A stretch of 64,000 bases of DNA, from positions 475,378 to 539,377 of the forward strand of contig NOWV01000038.1 in NCBI GenBank assembly GCA_003344405.1, given 5' to 3'. The translations under genes and the position numbers were made by a program. Positions 26,227 to 40,600 of this stretch are shown here, in pieces. The notes under the pieces are model-generated. The model was given only the letters and a program-made list of their open reading frames with translations. It had not been told where the DNA came from and did not search any database. The stretch's first letter is position 1. Each line of letters begins with the position of its first letter. The DNA comes from Trichoplax sp. H2 (lineage: Eukaryota > Placozoa > Uniplacotomia > Trichoplacea).

Positions 26227-27648
26227 GTTTTCCGGCATCAAGATTGCAATTAGGAGTGGGTTGTATAAATTAATAAAATCAATTAATATAACTAATGACT
26301 ACTAATACTACTGTCAGTGAGTACTTTACGAATACTTGCCAATGATTTGTAATGAGATTTACATAGTACTGAAATAATTCGAGATATCAGATAAATAGGC
26401 CTTGTATTCGTACACCGCAGTAACTATAACAACCCAGATTAAAATTGTTTGTACTGGCAGACTGTTAAATTTATTACTTATCAGCATTATTATCCATAGG
26501 AGCTCTTTTACACAACGCAGAGCGTGAAGTCTGGATTTCCTGGTTCCTTATTTTGTAATCAGTTATGTTATTATTGTCTACAAGTACAATTTGGGCATCG
26601 AAATCAAATCATTTAAAGGATACTTAAAACCTACTATATTATAAAAAATTTCAGATTACATTTCTAAAACTACAAAATATCCAAATCTAAATTATATTTC
26701 GTCAAATGTATTGTATAATGCCATTTGTAGTTCTAATAACTAAGGTTGGAATGATAAAAATGTTAGACGTTGTATAGTAGAATGTTATAAAATCATCTTA
26801 TATTAGCATTGCTTGTTGATAAACTGAAGGATATTATATGCATTAGTGTATAGACAAGCTGATTTTGTTAATAATCGAATAATTGGCTGTGTTGTAAAAG
26901 GAAGAGTTTTGAAACGAAATAAGCTGATAGGCCTGTGTTCGTAGCACTTATCTTCTTAGTATCGTGTTTGTATAATTCATGAAATTAATCACAGCGTAAG
27001 TATTTATTTTATTAGCCTTTACTTAAGCGAATTAAAAAAAATCTAATTTAAATGGTATTGTTTCATTTATTACTCTTGAAGTCAACAAAATGAATTTTTG
27101 ACATCAGTACAAAGTGTATCAGTGTTTAAGAATTTATACAGACTTTGTCTAGGTTTGTGTTCATTTAATGTCTTACATTGTCAATCCAAAGTAAATTCAC
27201 CAAGCATCTCATCGCTTGGTATTATTCTTACGGTAACTTTATCATATAAGGGCATAAACTTTCACGATGGATCGTTCTGTGCCAATACCAATACAAATAT
27301 AATAGAGCATTTACAAATTTAATTTTTCAATTGAATTAAATGGATCATTGATCATCAATAAATGTTATGTCGCAGTTGTTGGATTTTCAATTTGCTTATA
27401 ATTTAATAATAAAATTGTTGACTAAAATTACTGAATATTCCTATTCTGATAAATGATACATGTACGCGTAAGGGATAGTTATTGACGAGTAGGAATCTAC
27501 ATCGTTTAAATATACTAAGTATCCTATCGCAACAAAATTTTGAAAGATTTGATCATTCAAAGATTAAACTGTCAATTACAGCCTGCGATCTGTATTATTA
27601 GCCTAAAATACTTATAGCAACCACAAAATTAGAAACAATAACGTACAC
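26227..27648. other. Convergent intergenic region NUP214 / SUCO
   Basis: An AATAAA at 26272-26277, 46 nt after the NUP214 stop, is its probable poly(A) signal. The rest is AT-rich with no gene. The open frame at 27098-27322 starts at a non-ATG codon and has no recognisable motif. The SUCO 3' end lies at the right edge. Confidence 0.6.
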
Positions 27649-30600
27649 TTAGTGTCTAGTATTGTTTCTCTTCTGTTTGCTTGAGAAAACGAAACATAAT
27701 ACAATCAACACACACATGATTTCGATCAATAAGCAAACGGAGGTTTCACCAAATCCTTTATGATGGCTTTTTTCAGAAATTGACCTTATTTCATTTGTAA
27801 TATCTTCTAAATTAATTTCTAAATGATTTAATCTATTCATTAATGATTGAACTGACTTAGTATTTTGCTCAATCAGAGAAGTTAGAAGATTCATTCTTTT
27901 ATCAGATGCTTTCTGGACGTCATCCAATCTTTTGACAAATTTTTTACTAAAATCTTCCAAATACAAAGTTGTCAATTTGTAGTTTTTTTCCAGAGTCTTA
28001 ATTCTGTTATTAAGACGTGTTAATACTGATTCTCGATTAGCGCCAGTCTTATGAACTGTTGCTGATTCTGAAGGACTAAAATCGATATCTAAATCATAAT
28101 CAAAGTCAACATTTAATAATTTTTCAAGCGTGGACTGGATAGAACCACCAACCGAAGTTAAATTTGATGATGGCGTAGTTTCATTTTTAGAGTTAGATGT
28201 CGATTCACTTGCATCACGTCTCTTATTAGAATCGACATTAGCAACTTTAGATTTATATTCTGAGCTATCTACAGTAACACTTGGTTGCAGTATCGAAGAT
28301 ACTGTTGAGAACTCGTGATCTATATTTTCGAAGCCATCGCTCGTAGATATCATTTTATTAACAACAGATGCCTTACTTCCTGGAGACAGCAAGTAATCGG
28401 AGCCACTTTGTTCTTGTACCGTTGTTCTACTTGATTGAATATTAATAACTGGCTGTGATTCTTGCATGGGTAGATTTGTTTGCATGATAAGTTCAATCGA
28501 TTTATCAAATTCTAGCGTAGAAACAGTTTCAGACTTGAGCTCGAATTCAGAAGGTTGATTAATTGAATTCATAGAATACGTCAATTGCGCAAGAGGAGAA
28601 AGATCGATTGAAGAGACTTCATTTATAGGCTTGTTTGGAATTAAATTAGATAACTTATCGAATTTTTTGATCGTAGATGTATTATACAATGGATCATTTA
28701 TGATTACACAACAACTTAGACAGTGATGCAAGTAAAATATTGAAGCAATTTCTTCAACATAACTGCCGAAAATAGCGCGAAAAGGCAAGTCCAAAAATTG
28801 ACAATATTCTGTGAATGGCATAAAATTGAATGTTCGGATAGAAATATCTTCAATACTTTTATCATTACTGACGTATCTGTTTGCCGTAATTTTTTTTCCG
28901 GAATCCCCTAATTTGTTCTTTTCGTTCTCATTAGATATTTTCTGACTAGATTTCGAAGTTGCATTTACAATTGCTTCGATAAATTTACGATTATACTTTA
29001 CCATAAGATACCAATACAAACTCAGTGTTTCATTTTTTCTATATCAAGGAAAATGATGATCAATGACAGCTATATGATAATACTGGGATTATTAAATGCA
29101 TACAGCACATGTATACATATAAATATATATATATATATACGTACATGTAGCAAATGTCGTAGTTAGGGAAATATCCTAAATAGATATGAAAACGGAACTG
29201 AGTTAAGAGAGTCGATTACGAAATGGTAGTTAACAGCATTATGTATCCTTATACATGTTGAAATTTGAATTATTATCACACGATGATTACATTAATATGT
29301 AATACAACCATACCTGTAAGGTTATGATTATCATTTCCGATAGTATGATCACTCGTAGTTTCATTTCTACTACGTTTAGTAAACGCTTCACCGACTTTTT
29401 TAACTATCGTTATGACAGCATCTACCGAGTAATATAGTAAAAATGACATCAAATACACCAACAATACCGTAAACTCTGCTAGTCTTCTGTATTACAACAT
29501 CTATTAATACCAACTTACCTAAGCCTAATCCCATAATTGTAGATTTATTCCCTTTATTAGACTCTTGTACTACTATTTATAGAAAAATTTAGGTTATTGA
29601 GATTACGTGTATGCACATCTTTCGAAGTTATATGATTATATCAATGCTATCACATGCCCAAGGTTAGTGTTTTAATACCGTCAGATTTCTCATTTGTGGA
29701 ATTATCTATCTGTTGAGATGAATTCACTTTAATAGATGTATCTTGCCCGTCCAAATCATTATCAGCGGTTTCAGAATCATCGAAATCGTCAACCCAGGTA
29801 GTTCCCAGTACACGAAAAAAGGTTAATGGGCAATAATGTTCATCTCGAAAAACTGAAAGTATCTCAACCTGAAACAACAATTTATGTCGGTAACTAAAAG
29901 ACATCATTCTAATACTGTATACTGCCGAATAGCTACTAACTTTAACAAATCTTGCAAAGTCGTCTATATCCATCGCAAAACTCTGAATCTTTCTTTCGTC
30001 TCTGTATAAAAATATATTATATGTAAATGGTAAATAATGTATATTTTGTAGCGCATTAATATCATTGTTCTTACTTGGCCTTAAAAGTATCTATTACTTT
30101 CCATTCACGGGTAGGATTTCTATCGTCAAGGAATACATTATGTTATAAATATCTTAATAGCTACTTCACAACCGACTATTCTACGTAATTTTTAGGAACT
30201 ATACCCATATTACTGGTTACCTTTGACTTATAGACACACGAAAGCTCTCTGGTCTAGATGAAAACAATTCTAAATTGGCTATTTCGATTGATTCTATCTT
30301 GAGGTGGTCGCATAGTTCAATTACGAACCTGTCGAATATAATGGACAATCCAAAAAATGGAAATATTAAATTAGAAAATTTTATATTGCACAATAGTGTA
30401 AACGCGACTAATACATTATCAAAATTTCTAAAGAGGTAGTTACTTTACATTCATTAATCGAACTTTACGTACGCGTAAACCTTTTAATACAGTTTTACAT
30501 ACCAAATATTCGCTGAACATGGGTTATTCATGTAAACATCTTTATCACCTATTAATATTCCTTCGGCATTCTAGTAGCATATAAATTATGTAAATAATAC

Positions 30601-33600
30601 AAATATGAATTAATACGATAAAGTGCGTTATGACATTATGCAATACTGCTGCATCCAGAACTCGATACTAAGTCGTTAAGTGGAACACTAACTTTAGCTT
30701 CAGAGTTCGATTCAACAATCTTTGCCCCACAACTAGAAGAAGCGTAGTTATTTTGAGACGGTTGTCTGTTTTTACGAGGTAAATTGTTACTAGTTGATAT
30801 AGAATTGTGATGCCCTGCATAAAGAAATGAAAACCAATATAATATGTCTTACTGATATTTCATGCAATTGTATAACGAATTATTAAAATGACCTCTCCAT
30901 AACAAAACCAAAATACTATGCATATTTCAATGAAAGCATGACACTTAGACTTTAGCCTACCTCGCTTCATGCTATCTTCAAACTGTTTCTTTTTCCATTC
31001 TTCAAAGGATGGCATAGCTGTATCTTCCTCCTTTTCCGTAGTTATTTTGGCCTTCATGTTATCAACATCGATTTCAGTAGTTTGTTCATTCTTTACCGTA
31101 TTTTGCGGGACTACCGGTAATTTATCAGTATCTTTCTTTATATCATCGACTGCTTCATTTAGCTCGACGCTATAAAATTAGATTTATAAATTACAATGAT
31201 TGAATATAACCTTCAAGAACACATTTTATGCAACATATTAGTGAGTAAAGTATCCTTGCCTATCACTGCATGATAAAAAATGAATCATATATAAATGCTA
31301 GAGTCAACGGGACTCTGCTTGCTATTATGATATTAGTATTATAGTATATTACAGTACTTTTGGCTTCTATAAATCAACTTATATCTCCTTATACAGTATA
31401 ACTTTGTTTAATTCTAAGGCTGAAAAGATGAATAATCTATCATTTAATAAACTACTTCAATAAAAGATTAGTATCACAACTAGGGGTAAATAGATCCTTG
31501 ATCATAGAAAGTTTGAAAACATTTCAGGGAGACCTTTAAACATTATCATTTATGGGGATTCCAACTACGCTTTAAGGTACAACAATTTAATAAAACAGAG
31601 AGATCTTAACAATAATTATCATTCCTGAGGATTACGACTACGTCTTAAAGCATATCAATCCGACAACATATACTGCAAGGTTTACACCAGGAAAGTTCAG
31701 TAAAATCCATATATACTATACACCATACAACAACTCATACAAATTACGATTCGTGAGTGAATTTAACGACCTGGGTACGGTTGTAATAATAAAAGTTTCA
31801 TTTTAGCTATAATGTCATGTGCTGCAGTATAGATTAATTTACTAAAAGCTAGAAACTTACTCTAGCGATTGTTTAACGTCTAGGTTCAAATTCTGATGTG
31901 AAGCTTCCCCATTTTCATCTTCATCGAGTTGTTTGTCATCATTATGAATGATTTGCTCATCGGACTGGCTATGACCGGAATTATCGTCTGAGGCTCCAAT
32001 TGATGAAGTCGTTCCGTCATCATAAGATACATCGTTCTGTCCGCAAATTGAATAAAAAATTGAAATTGTTAAACTTTGATCCAAGTTGCAAAGCCTCTTC
32101 TCCGTATTCAGTGATATACGTAGATGTTGAATAGTAATAATAGTGGTTTACTGTAAGCTAATTACTTGAAATAAATTAAATATCTCCTCTATAATAAATA
32201 TTATTATCAAGTTGACAGTAAACACATTTTACAAATAGGACAAGAACATTAGTCAGTAACGGTGTCAGTATTTCGTAGGACTAGTTAAAAAGCTTTAAAA
32301 GGGAAGAAATTGAGAAATTACACGCAAGGGTAAGATCACAGTACCGAAATATCCTGTCTCATACCTCTATTTAATAATAATATTATTTATAAGCGCATCT
32401 TTTACACAATAAAATAATCTTGCAACATTACAGTATTCAAAAATGTTGTAAAATCACTAGTGTTACAAAAATTGTACGTGACGTGATTTATTCAACGGTG
32501 TTAAAAAATTGTGAATGAAATGCATAAAAGACTGAGTATTGCTAAATCATAATTGCAGATTCAAATGTAAATTAATCTACAAATACAGAAAGAAAATTAA
32601 CTGTTGAACATCAAAAGGATAGGGTAGTTATAAATTTATTCGTATTCGTCTGTTATTCTTTCATAAATAGTGCTCAAAAGGCAAGCATGCATAGGGCTCC
32701 ATTAATCTTGCTGATACAATTCTGTGAATAATCTAACACAATTACTGTACAAAGGTGTGCACACTGTTACCCTTTCAAAATTGAACTTTTGGGCTTACCC
32801 ATTCGATTCCAAGTGATTTTAACTAGTTTTATTTTCACCTCTATTCATGTAATTCAATTTTGTGTAGTTTCCATCCTTGTAAATCAATTCTTTTTTTTTA
32901 ATCCAGAGTCACTTCAATTTACAGTTAATCGATTCAAATTCTGTCAATCCCCTCCCTCCATTAAGTACAGTAGTCGCTGCTATAGCCTGTCACTGTGCAT
33001 TATAAATATACTGAACGTCGTACTGTATACGTCAACATAGACCGTGGCATACACATTCGTATATATTTGAACATAACTCAGCTTTAAATCAGTCATTGAA
33101 TTCAATTATATTCAAGGCACTGAAAAATTTGCACATTTAGATTCAATTCAAATCAGCTTCTTTCATTTTAACATAACTTAATTCAATTTCAATGCTGATT
33201 TGAATTAGTCATTGAATTGATGAATTCAGTGATTCAATTCAATGTCTTAATTCAAGGTACCACAAATTTTGAACGGGTAGGCACACTGGAAAGTCTGAAT
33301 GCCTACAACAGCAATATGCTAGTAATTCAAGTAAAATCACTATCTCGAAATACGGCTAAAATTTTCCTTGCATCTCTTTCTCTACTGTACAGTACGTATC
33401 TACGGGCGATATTTAATTCATTAGACATTTCAATCTTCACTATCGCTAAAACGAAATGGATAGGAATAATACTACATGTGTTGCTATTAGAACGTATGGA
33501 ATTGTACATTTGTAAGTGGTTAGGATTACAGTACTGTAGAGGTATCCTCAAACAAATCCTACATACAGTACTGCCTGCAGTAGCATTTATGCTGACTTGA

Positions 33601-34738
33601 AAGAATACCGTATACTCTACGTAGTAAACTCTTTTGCATGCGCTGCACATTTTCGGCGACGATTCTACGATATGACAACGTAGACATCTAACGGTACACA
33701 TATCTGTTAATCATAATTATCAGCTTTTCGTTTCAGCAAGTGTCGATATCGATTTTGAATGGGTATTTCCAACTGAAGACCCCTAACCATCAACTTCAAT
33801 TTATAACAGTAGCCATAGTACAGCACTAGTAGGCGTAAACTTGTAACTATTTTAAATGTTACGGTTATGAAAAGAAAATTCTCCATCAAACATCTCACAA
33901 ACGATGCTGAATAGCACTGTGATGAACAAATAATATATGTACAATTTACTACTGGCTGACAAGAAAGAAAAATGCGGTGAAGAATACTTCCTAACATGCA
34001 AATAATTAATTAACTACTAACAGACAAAAGTTGAGCTATTGTCCGCAACGGAAATTTCCAAAGTATTCTGAGCCAACAATGCAATCGATACGAAATGATG
34101 AATTTAGAGCATAGAGTTGAAAGATTGGGTCTTATTGCAGACAAGTGAGGTATTACAGCATCATATTATTATTTCCTGTATAGTGATAGAAGAAAGTTCC
34201 AGCACTACCGCAGACATGGAAGTACAGTATGCCAATAGAGTGTGGATTCCATACTGATGTATAGTAGTGGTACCAGTGGTTGTAGACTCGTAGCATGTTT
34301 TTTTAATTTACCGAATTGGAATTGTAGCCTTGCAGATTATTTTGTATCCTAGAAGCTCCAATTTGCTCAGCGTTAGCATTCATATCATTATCATTATCGC
34401 ACCTAGTCAAAAAAGATGCGATCCATCAGGTTAAAATCATTGATTGAAAGATACTATAAGTTGAGAAAATGAATCGCATAGAAGATAAATGTAACATTGC
34501 AATGCAACCACTCTACGCTATCATTTCACTGAGACAAAAAGAAAATAACACAACGTAAAATGTAGCTATCAGCCTATCACTGCCAGCGCCATTGCCTACT
34601 AATAGTCCAGAATTAACATAAAGGCGAATCTAGTCTTAGTAAAAACAGGTACAAAAAATACCGCCGCTATTACCTTCCTGCATGTAGACGGAGGACGAGG
34701 ATAAGTAGGTAAAAGAAAAAGAATTTCATATTGTCCAT
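27649..34738 (-). CDS. SUCO: SUN-like protein SUCO / Slp1 (osteopotentia family)
   Basis: SUN-like type I protein of the ER/nuclear envelope. The family's yeast member Slp1 protects soluble ER proteins, and the vertebrate member supports secretory load in bone cells. Exons (minus): 34738-34674, 34402-34312, 32036-31861, 31169-30961, 30814-30693, 30570-30503, 30328-30221, 30119-30075, 30001-29941, 29868-29679, 29551-29519, 29421-29314, 29038-27649. Exon 1 encodes a signal peptide (MDNMKFFFFYLLILVLRLHA). A D/E/S-rich region and the family motif MPSFEEWKKKQFEDS follow. The SUN domain spans 30814-29679: NNYASSSCGAKI, DVYMNNPCSANIWFVIELC, IANLELFSS, RNPTREWKVIDTF, DEHYCPLTFFRVLGTTWVDD. The last, 1.4-kb exon has the coiled coil RLNNRIKTLEKN..LYLED and a final TM helix ending ten or so residues before the stop. 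The first twelve exons join in phase. The junction 29314/29038 does not, so a small exon may be missing. Confidence 0.93.
32037..34311. other. SUCO intron 2 with AATTC-rich sequence
   Basis: This 2.3-kb intron has no gene. Between about 32790 and 33260 it is rich in ATTCAATTCAA-like runs in both orientations, a low-complexity region that produces spurious long open frames. A short CAGTACTG tract lies near 33527-33540. The intron is defined by a phase-matched join of exon 2 (ending 34312) and exon 3 (starting 32036). Confidence 0.6.
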
Positions 34739-37651
34739 GCCAGTTGAGTGATCCCAAGTTGGCACCAAGTTGGTAATATGTAATTCCTTCAACCTCCTTT
34801 AAACTATAACCAATTCAGTTACTACATAGTACAAAAAGAGGATAAAATTATTGACAATGTCTTGCCCAATAGTAGAATACTCCAACTGTAGTGATTAGTC
34901 AGCATTGATATTGAAAAAAAATGGACTAATAACTTGACATCGACTGCAGTGAAATTGCCAATGAAAAAAATGTCGAAGAAAAAAATTATTTTCTACGTCA
35001 CACAATCGCTACAGATTCCAAGTAGTAGTCTGTCTATTATTCTTTGTCCTACAGTGCAGTACTCTACCTACAGTACTCACTGAGTACTCAGTACTGTCGG
35101 TAGTTTACAGTACTGTACTGTACTGTAGGCATCCAGTCCATACTAGAAAATGCATCGGTGTACTGTAGGAGAGACGTCCATTTAGGGCTAACTGGAGTGT
35201 ATTGTACTGAGAGCGATGGTCAGTTTCAGTCATACTGTACTGTACTTGTGTCAAATGACTTGACGTCAGTACAGTACTGTACTGTACTCATTATTGATTG
35301 ATTGATTTTTTTTTTTCTTTGCCTATGGTGCTGCACATTGTGAATAGGTAATTTTACTTGACAAAAGGTAGTCATAAATTCAGAAATTCCATCTAACAAT
35401 GACTAATGAATCCTGGTACTAAGTTATGTACTAATATTTCCATTGACGAAATCGGTCATAGGTCAGTCAATATTCCCTGTTTATTTTACTGTCAGTTCGC
35501 TACGTGTCCATTTGTGATTGAGCCAGACTGTGCGTATGAATGAATTCAAAGTCACTCCCATTGAGTGTACAGTGTACAGTGTACAGTAGACCATACGAGT
35601 ATACTGTACGACGTCACAGTACTGGACGTGGCGCATATTCCAGTCCGTCAAAAACAAATGGCCGAATTTATTAGAATATCTATTGGACGTTGCGTAAATT
35701 CGTCTTGCACGAGTACTAAAAGTTCCTTCATTGACAAAATTGTTCAATAGTATCGGTGTGTAATAGTAGACATCTCAGTTGAGAGGGGGTAACCAATGAT
35801 TCAAACAACCTTTGCTATACTCATATGGTCTAGTATACAATACTGTACAGTACGTGATTCAGTCAGAAACTTAGCAGACAAATACTCTATCTATTCGTCT
35901 CCAAAGTCATCAGTCATGTACTCACCTACAGTCAGTAGACTGACGTACGTACAGACGGTACAGTACAGTAGTTAGACAGATCCCAAAAAATGGCATGATA
36001 CGGTATGGTATGCTACCGCCTCCTTTTGTACGAACAGTAAATGAAAGCAAGGACTTTTTCTGTCATTATGCGTAACCAACTTGCTAGCTTTGAAGCGAAT
36101 CTGAGAACAGTACAGTGCATAATTTTAAGATGTTACATTGACTAGCAAATGATCTGATTCTCAATTTTGGCCAATAAATAGTAATTGGCAATCTCTATCA
36201 TTTCGTGTTTTAGTTGCGTGTTCAAAGTGAACTGTCATCATTTGAGATTTCAGCGAGCTCAAATTTCGTTTCGCCTCCTGAACTAAACAGTGCTAAGAGG
36301 AAATGTCTCGAACAAGTCCTTGCCAATGTTTAACACAATTAGCAGACTTTGATTGTATAACATACGGTACTATAAAATTGTGTAGGAAAAGCATGTAATA
36401 GTGGCGAGAATTCAGTTAAAACCAATTCCCAAACAAGTAAAACTGAACGTGTTACACGCGATACTGACAAAACCACCTCAGGATTTCTCTTTAGTTGGTC
36501 TAGTAGTACAGTATGCCAAAGGTAGAAATGGCTCCAGTATTTTTTTTAAGAATAGTTCGGCCACCTAGAAAATACTAATACTAGAGTCCAATCATAAAGT
36601 CATAGACTATTAGAATCCATTAGTCTAATGTCCCTATGGACTACTATAATACTATACCATACAATCGATTAGTTTTAATGCCTCCTTATATCTCAGTGAT
36701 CGCGTACGCCATTGACTTTGTAAACATTATGTTACGGATTATCAGAAGCTACCAATTCAATGTTTCTTAATACCTCAGTTACTGGATGTAGCAACGTATA
36801 TGTTATCATGGTAAAATTGATTACTGCTTGAATCTTTTAACAGCGTACATGAATCTGCATATGATATTCCTACATCTATCATCTTGACTACAAAGTTTCT
36901 ACCATTTGCATGCATCTTACTACTTATTCTACACTACGGTATATATCATCTACGCTTCTACTATACTTTATTAATTACCCTATATTAATTTAATACGGAT
37001 ATGTACATTACTATTAGACACTGTATCAATGTATCATGGACTACTATACGAGTATATTCCACAGTGTCTATGCATAATAATGATCGATTAGAACGCAAGT
37101 CATGTCAGCTTGAATGAACAATCAAGAATTGACTTGAATTTTTTATTGGATATTTTCATGATAATTGTAGAAACTGCCAGATGCAAATTAATTATCGCTG
37201 AATCTTTACGTATCGCATCTAATAATTTCAATTTGAATTAATAAACTTGTACTAGGAAAATTTAAATACTAAAACTCTACATGAATATTGAAATTGTAAC
37301 AATTACTACTAGTACTTAACCGTGCTGGTACTATTGCTAATAAAGGTTCTATATAAAATGTCTAAATCTTACTGTATAAAAAATAGAATAAAAGGTACTT
37401 TCGTATTTCACTATTGTTTCTTTCACATAAAAAGTGGTGATAATCGATAGTAAAATTGAGATATTTTGTACGTAGAAACAAAACACTTGTAACAGAGTAA
37501 TAACGTAAGGCAAACTACATGTATTATAGCAACTACTGTACGCGTATTATAGATCATCAGGTTAAGGAATATCCTACATGCATAATATTCAAATACTTAT
37601 GGAAGAAAAGATCACATTACAATATATCATATTACAAATAAATTTGGCTTT
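34739..37651. other. Intergenic region SUCO / FKBP15
   Basis: No gene recognised. Dense GTAC palindromic tracts run from about 35050 to 35290, with more at 35568-35615, 35838-35855 and 35940-35970. The open frames around 35481-35750 read through these tracts. The stretch 36000-37651 is AT-rich without any recognised feature. The SUCO promoter should lie just right of 34738. Confidence 0.6.
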
Positions 37652-40600
37652 TTAACTCATCCAGTCCAAGTCTTGGTCCTCATCATCAAATAATGATGCT
37701 TCCTTAACTTCTTTTTCAGGCATTGGAGGTGGGGACTGAGTAACGGTTAAATTAATTAATGTAAATAATCAGCCAAAAATTACAAAACTATAAAAGCTAA
37801 ATGCTAAAATGTATCAACTTTTATACAACAAACACTAGCTTACCTCGCCTTTCGTAGAATTATCGCCAGATTCTGGAGAGCGAGAGGAAGCAGCATCTTC
37901 CGCGTTATCCTGTTTCTCGTCAACGAATTTTTGTGAGGCAACTACATCGGAGCTAATCGCGTCAGTAATAGAAGCTTCCGTATTACTGTTGTCATCAGAG
38001 GGTTTCTCATTTTCCTGAGTCTCCTGTTGATTTTGATTTTCAGAAACTTCCTTATGACGATCCCCTTCACTATCTTCTGGTTCATTACTACTATCTCCAT
38101 GATGGCCTTCAACTAGATTTTCTTCGGTAACCTTACCGGAAACATCACTCCCTTCAGCTACTCCTTTCTTTTCGTCTTCATTTTCTTCTTTATCACCTTC
38201 ACCATCAACTTCATTACTATCGTCCTTTTCATTTCCCTCATCTGAATTATTACTATTACTACCATCCTTATTCTCATCGTCTTCATCTTCCTCATCATCT
38301 TCATCATCATCATCATTATCTTCATCATCGTCTTCGTCATCTTCATCTTCACTACCATTATCTAGATTTCCTGCCAGTAGTTGGACAGTTGTTTGCTGAT
38401 AGAATAGAATATTCACAATAACTGTTTAACAGGAATATTTTAAAATTTTAAAATATTTAATCATCTTATACTATTTTCCTTTCAGTAGTTGATACAGTAG
38501 TACATAAATTACAGGATAGGTATCTTTCATTTGTGTTACCTTTATAGTACGTAGAATAATTTCTATAATTGCATTCCTGGAATAAGACTGGTCTTCGCTA
38601 AAGTGTTGACTTAATGAATGAAATACCTTGTTCATGATGGCCTTAATCTATTTATCAATACCAATTACAATCTTCATAAGTGACATAAAATTTCAATATA
38701 TACTTAAAACATGTTTACTACACTCCAACTCTCCGATATCTATGCCTTTTAATTAAACTATCTTACTGATTAACAACACAACAGGCGAATAAAATACGCT
38801 TACAATTAATATTACCAAACCAGTAAATAGTACTAACAAAAATTATCTCCATATAAATTAATTCTACCTTATTGTTTGTGTCAGTACTGCCGGATTTACT
38901 TTCAGCTACAACTTCATTCGATCTTTCATCGTCACTAGCCATCTTTCCAGCCTTGAAGCCCTCTTCATAACTTTCATTTTTAATAACTTCTTGCTCCTAT
39001 AATATAAAGTTGTAAAAAACTAATTAGTATGTATCATAATACAGTTGATTCTAAAATAACTACACACTGAAGTTTCACCTCTGCTATTCTAGAGAGTTTC
39101 GCCTTTACTTCTTCCCGGAAGTCATAATGCTTATTGCACACTTCATCGTACTATTTTAGACCGAAATTGATGATTACTTAATAATGTCAATGGTATAATA
39201 CTTTAATTAATTGACCTTAATGCTTGAACCGTTACTTACTTTGTCTTGTAAATTTGTTAACTTAGAAGCCTTCTCACGTAAAGATATTAATTCGTTGTCA
39301 CATTCAGCTTTTTCTACTTTTAGTTTATCATAATTCTCACTAATAATGGTTAATTCTGCAATTCGCTCTAGCGTTTGTTTTTGTTCTGCAGTTCCAGCGT
39401 TTGTAGAGTCTTCCATTTTAGATAACGCTAATGAATTAGCATTAAGTTTACGTTCCAAATCGGTTTTCTCTTCCATTAATTTGTTATATTTATCTTTCCA
39501 ACTTGCAACCATATCCGAAGATTTTTTATTCCACCTGGCTTCTAAATCTTCTTCCACCCTTGCAATCTCTTGCGTAAGGTTTGTGCTAGATTTTTGTTTT
39601 AGATATTTCTGATGAAGCTCATTTAATTCTTCATCGTGAGTAGATCTCATCTCGTCAAGTTCTGCCTGTAATCTTTTTTTGTCAGCTGCATTTTTCTTCT
39701 TTCTATCCTCCAGTGCCTTCTCAAGTGTTTCCTTCTCCTGTTGCAAATCTGAAAGGTCATCTCGAACAGATGATAATTTTGACTCTAGGTTCTTATTCTT
39801 ATTCTTGGCATCTTTTGTATCCCTTATAGCTTGCTCAAGGTTTTCCTTCAAATCAGTATTTTGTTTATCGTAATCATCCCATCGATCTTTATAAGTCTTA
39901 GCATTCGCTTCCGCTTTAGCAACCAATGATTGAAGATCAGATTCTCTTTGTTTATAGCCAATAACCTCTTTCTGAATAGATCCCAGACTATCAGTTGCTT
40001 TAGCTAACGAATTCGTTAATTCTAGTCTTTCTTGTTCTAAAGCGATTACCCTAGACTGAGACTGAGCTGCAGTATTCTTCAAAGAGTCGTTTCTTTGTTC
40101 TAATATAACATGACTTTGTTCTACGTATCTATATGGTAATAATAAGGTAATGGAAGTATAAATCTTTACAACATATATATTAATAGTTTCTTTAAATAGT
40201 TATTGTTCGTTGCCAAGAAAGTTCTCTATTCGTCTTACTTTTGATTTTGTTGTAGTAGTTCTGAAATTTTGTCATTTAGCGATTCAATCTTGCTATTCTT
40301 TTCCAACAATTCTTTTTTCATCTTCTCATTATCCTTTATAATAATTAAAGGGTATTTTTGTTATATTTTAGATTAAAGAAACAGTCTAACAGTTTACTAT
40401 ACAGGCTCGACATAAATCAACTCTTACCTGAAAATGTTTCTGAAGACTTCTAAATAACACATCAGCTTCCATCACACCTTGGCCACCACTTTGAACAATT
40501 GCCAAATTATTCGATTGATAATTGTCAAGCTAATTACAATAAAAAACAATTAAAACAAAGATAGACTGACAACTCCAAAATATCAGTACTACATCAAAAA

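Noticed and set aside
32789-33600. Plus-strand open frames in SUCO intron 2
   Set aside because: They run through ATTCAATTCAA low-complexity sequence and a GTAC tract, and show no family signature.
38158-38358. Met/Lys-rich minus-strand frame
   Set aside because: It is a shifted-frame shadow of the Asp/Glu-rich FKBP15 exon.
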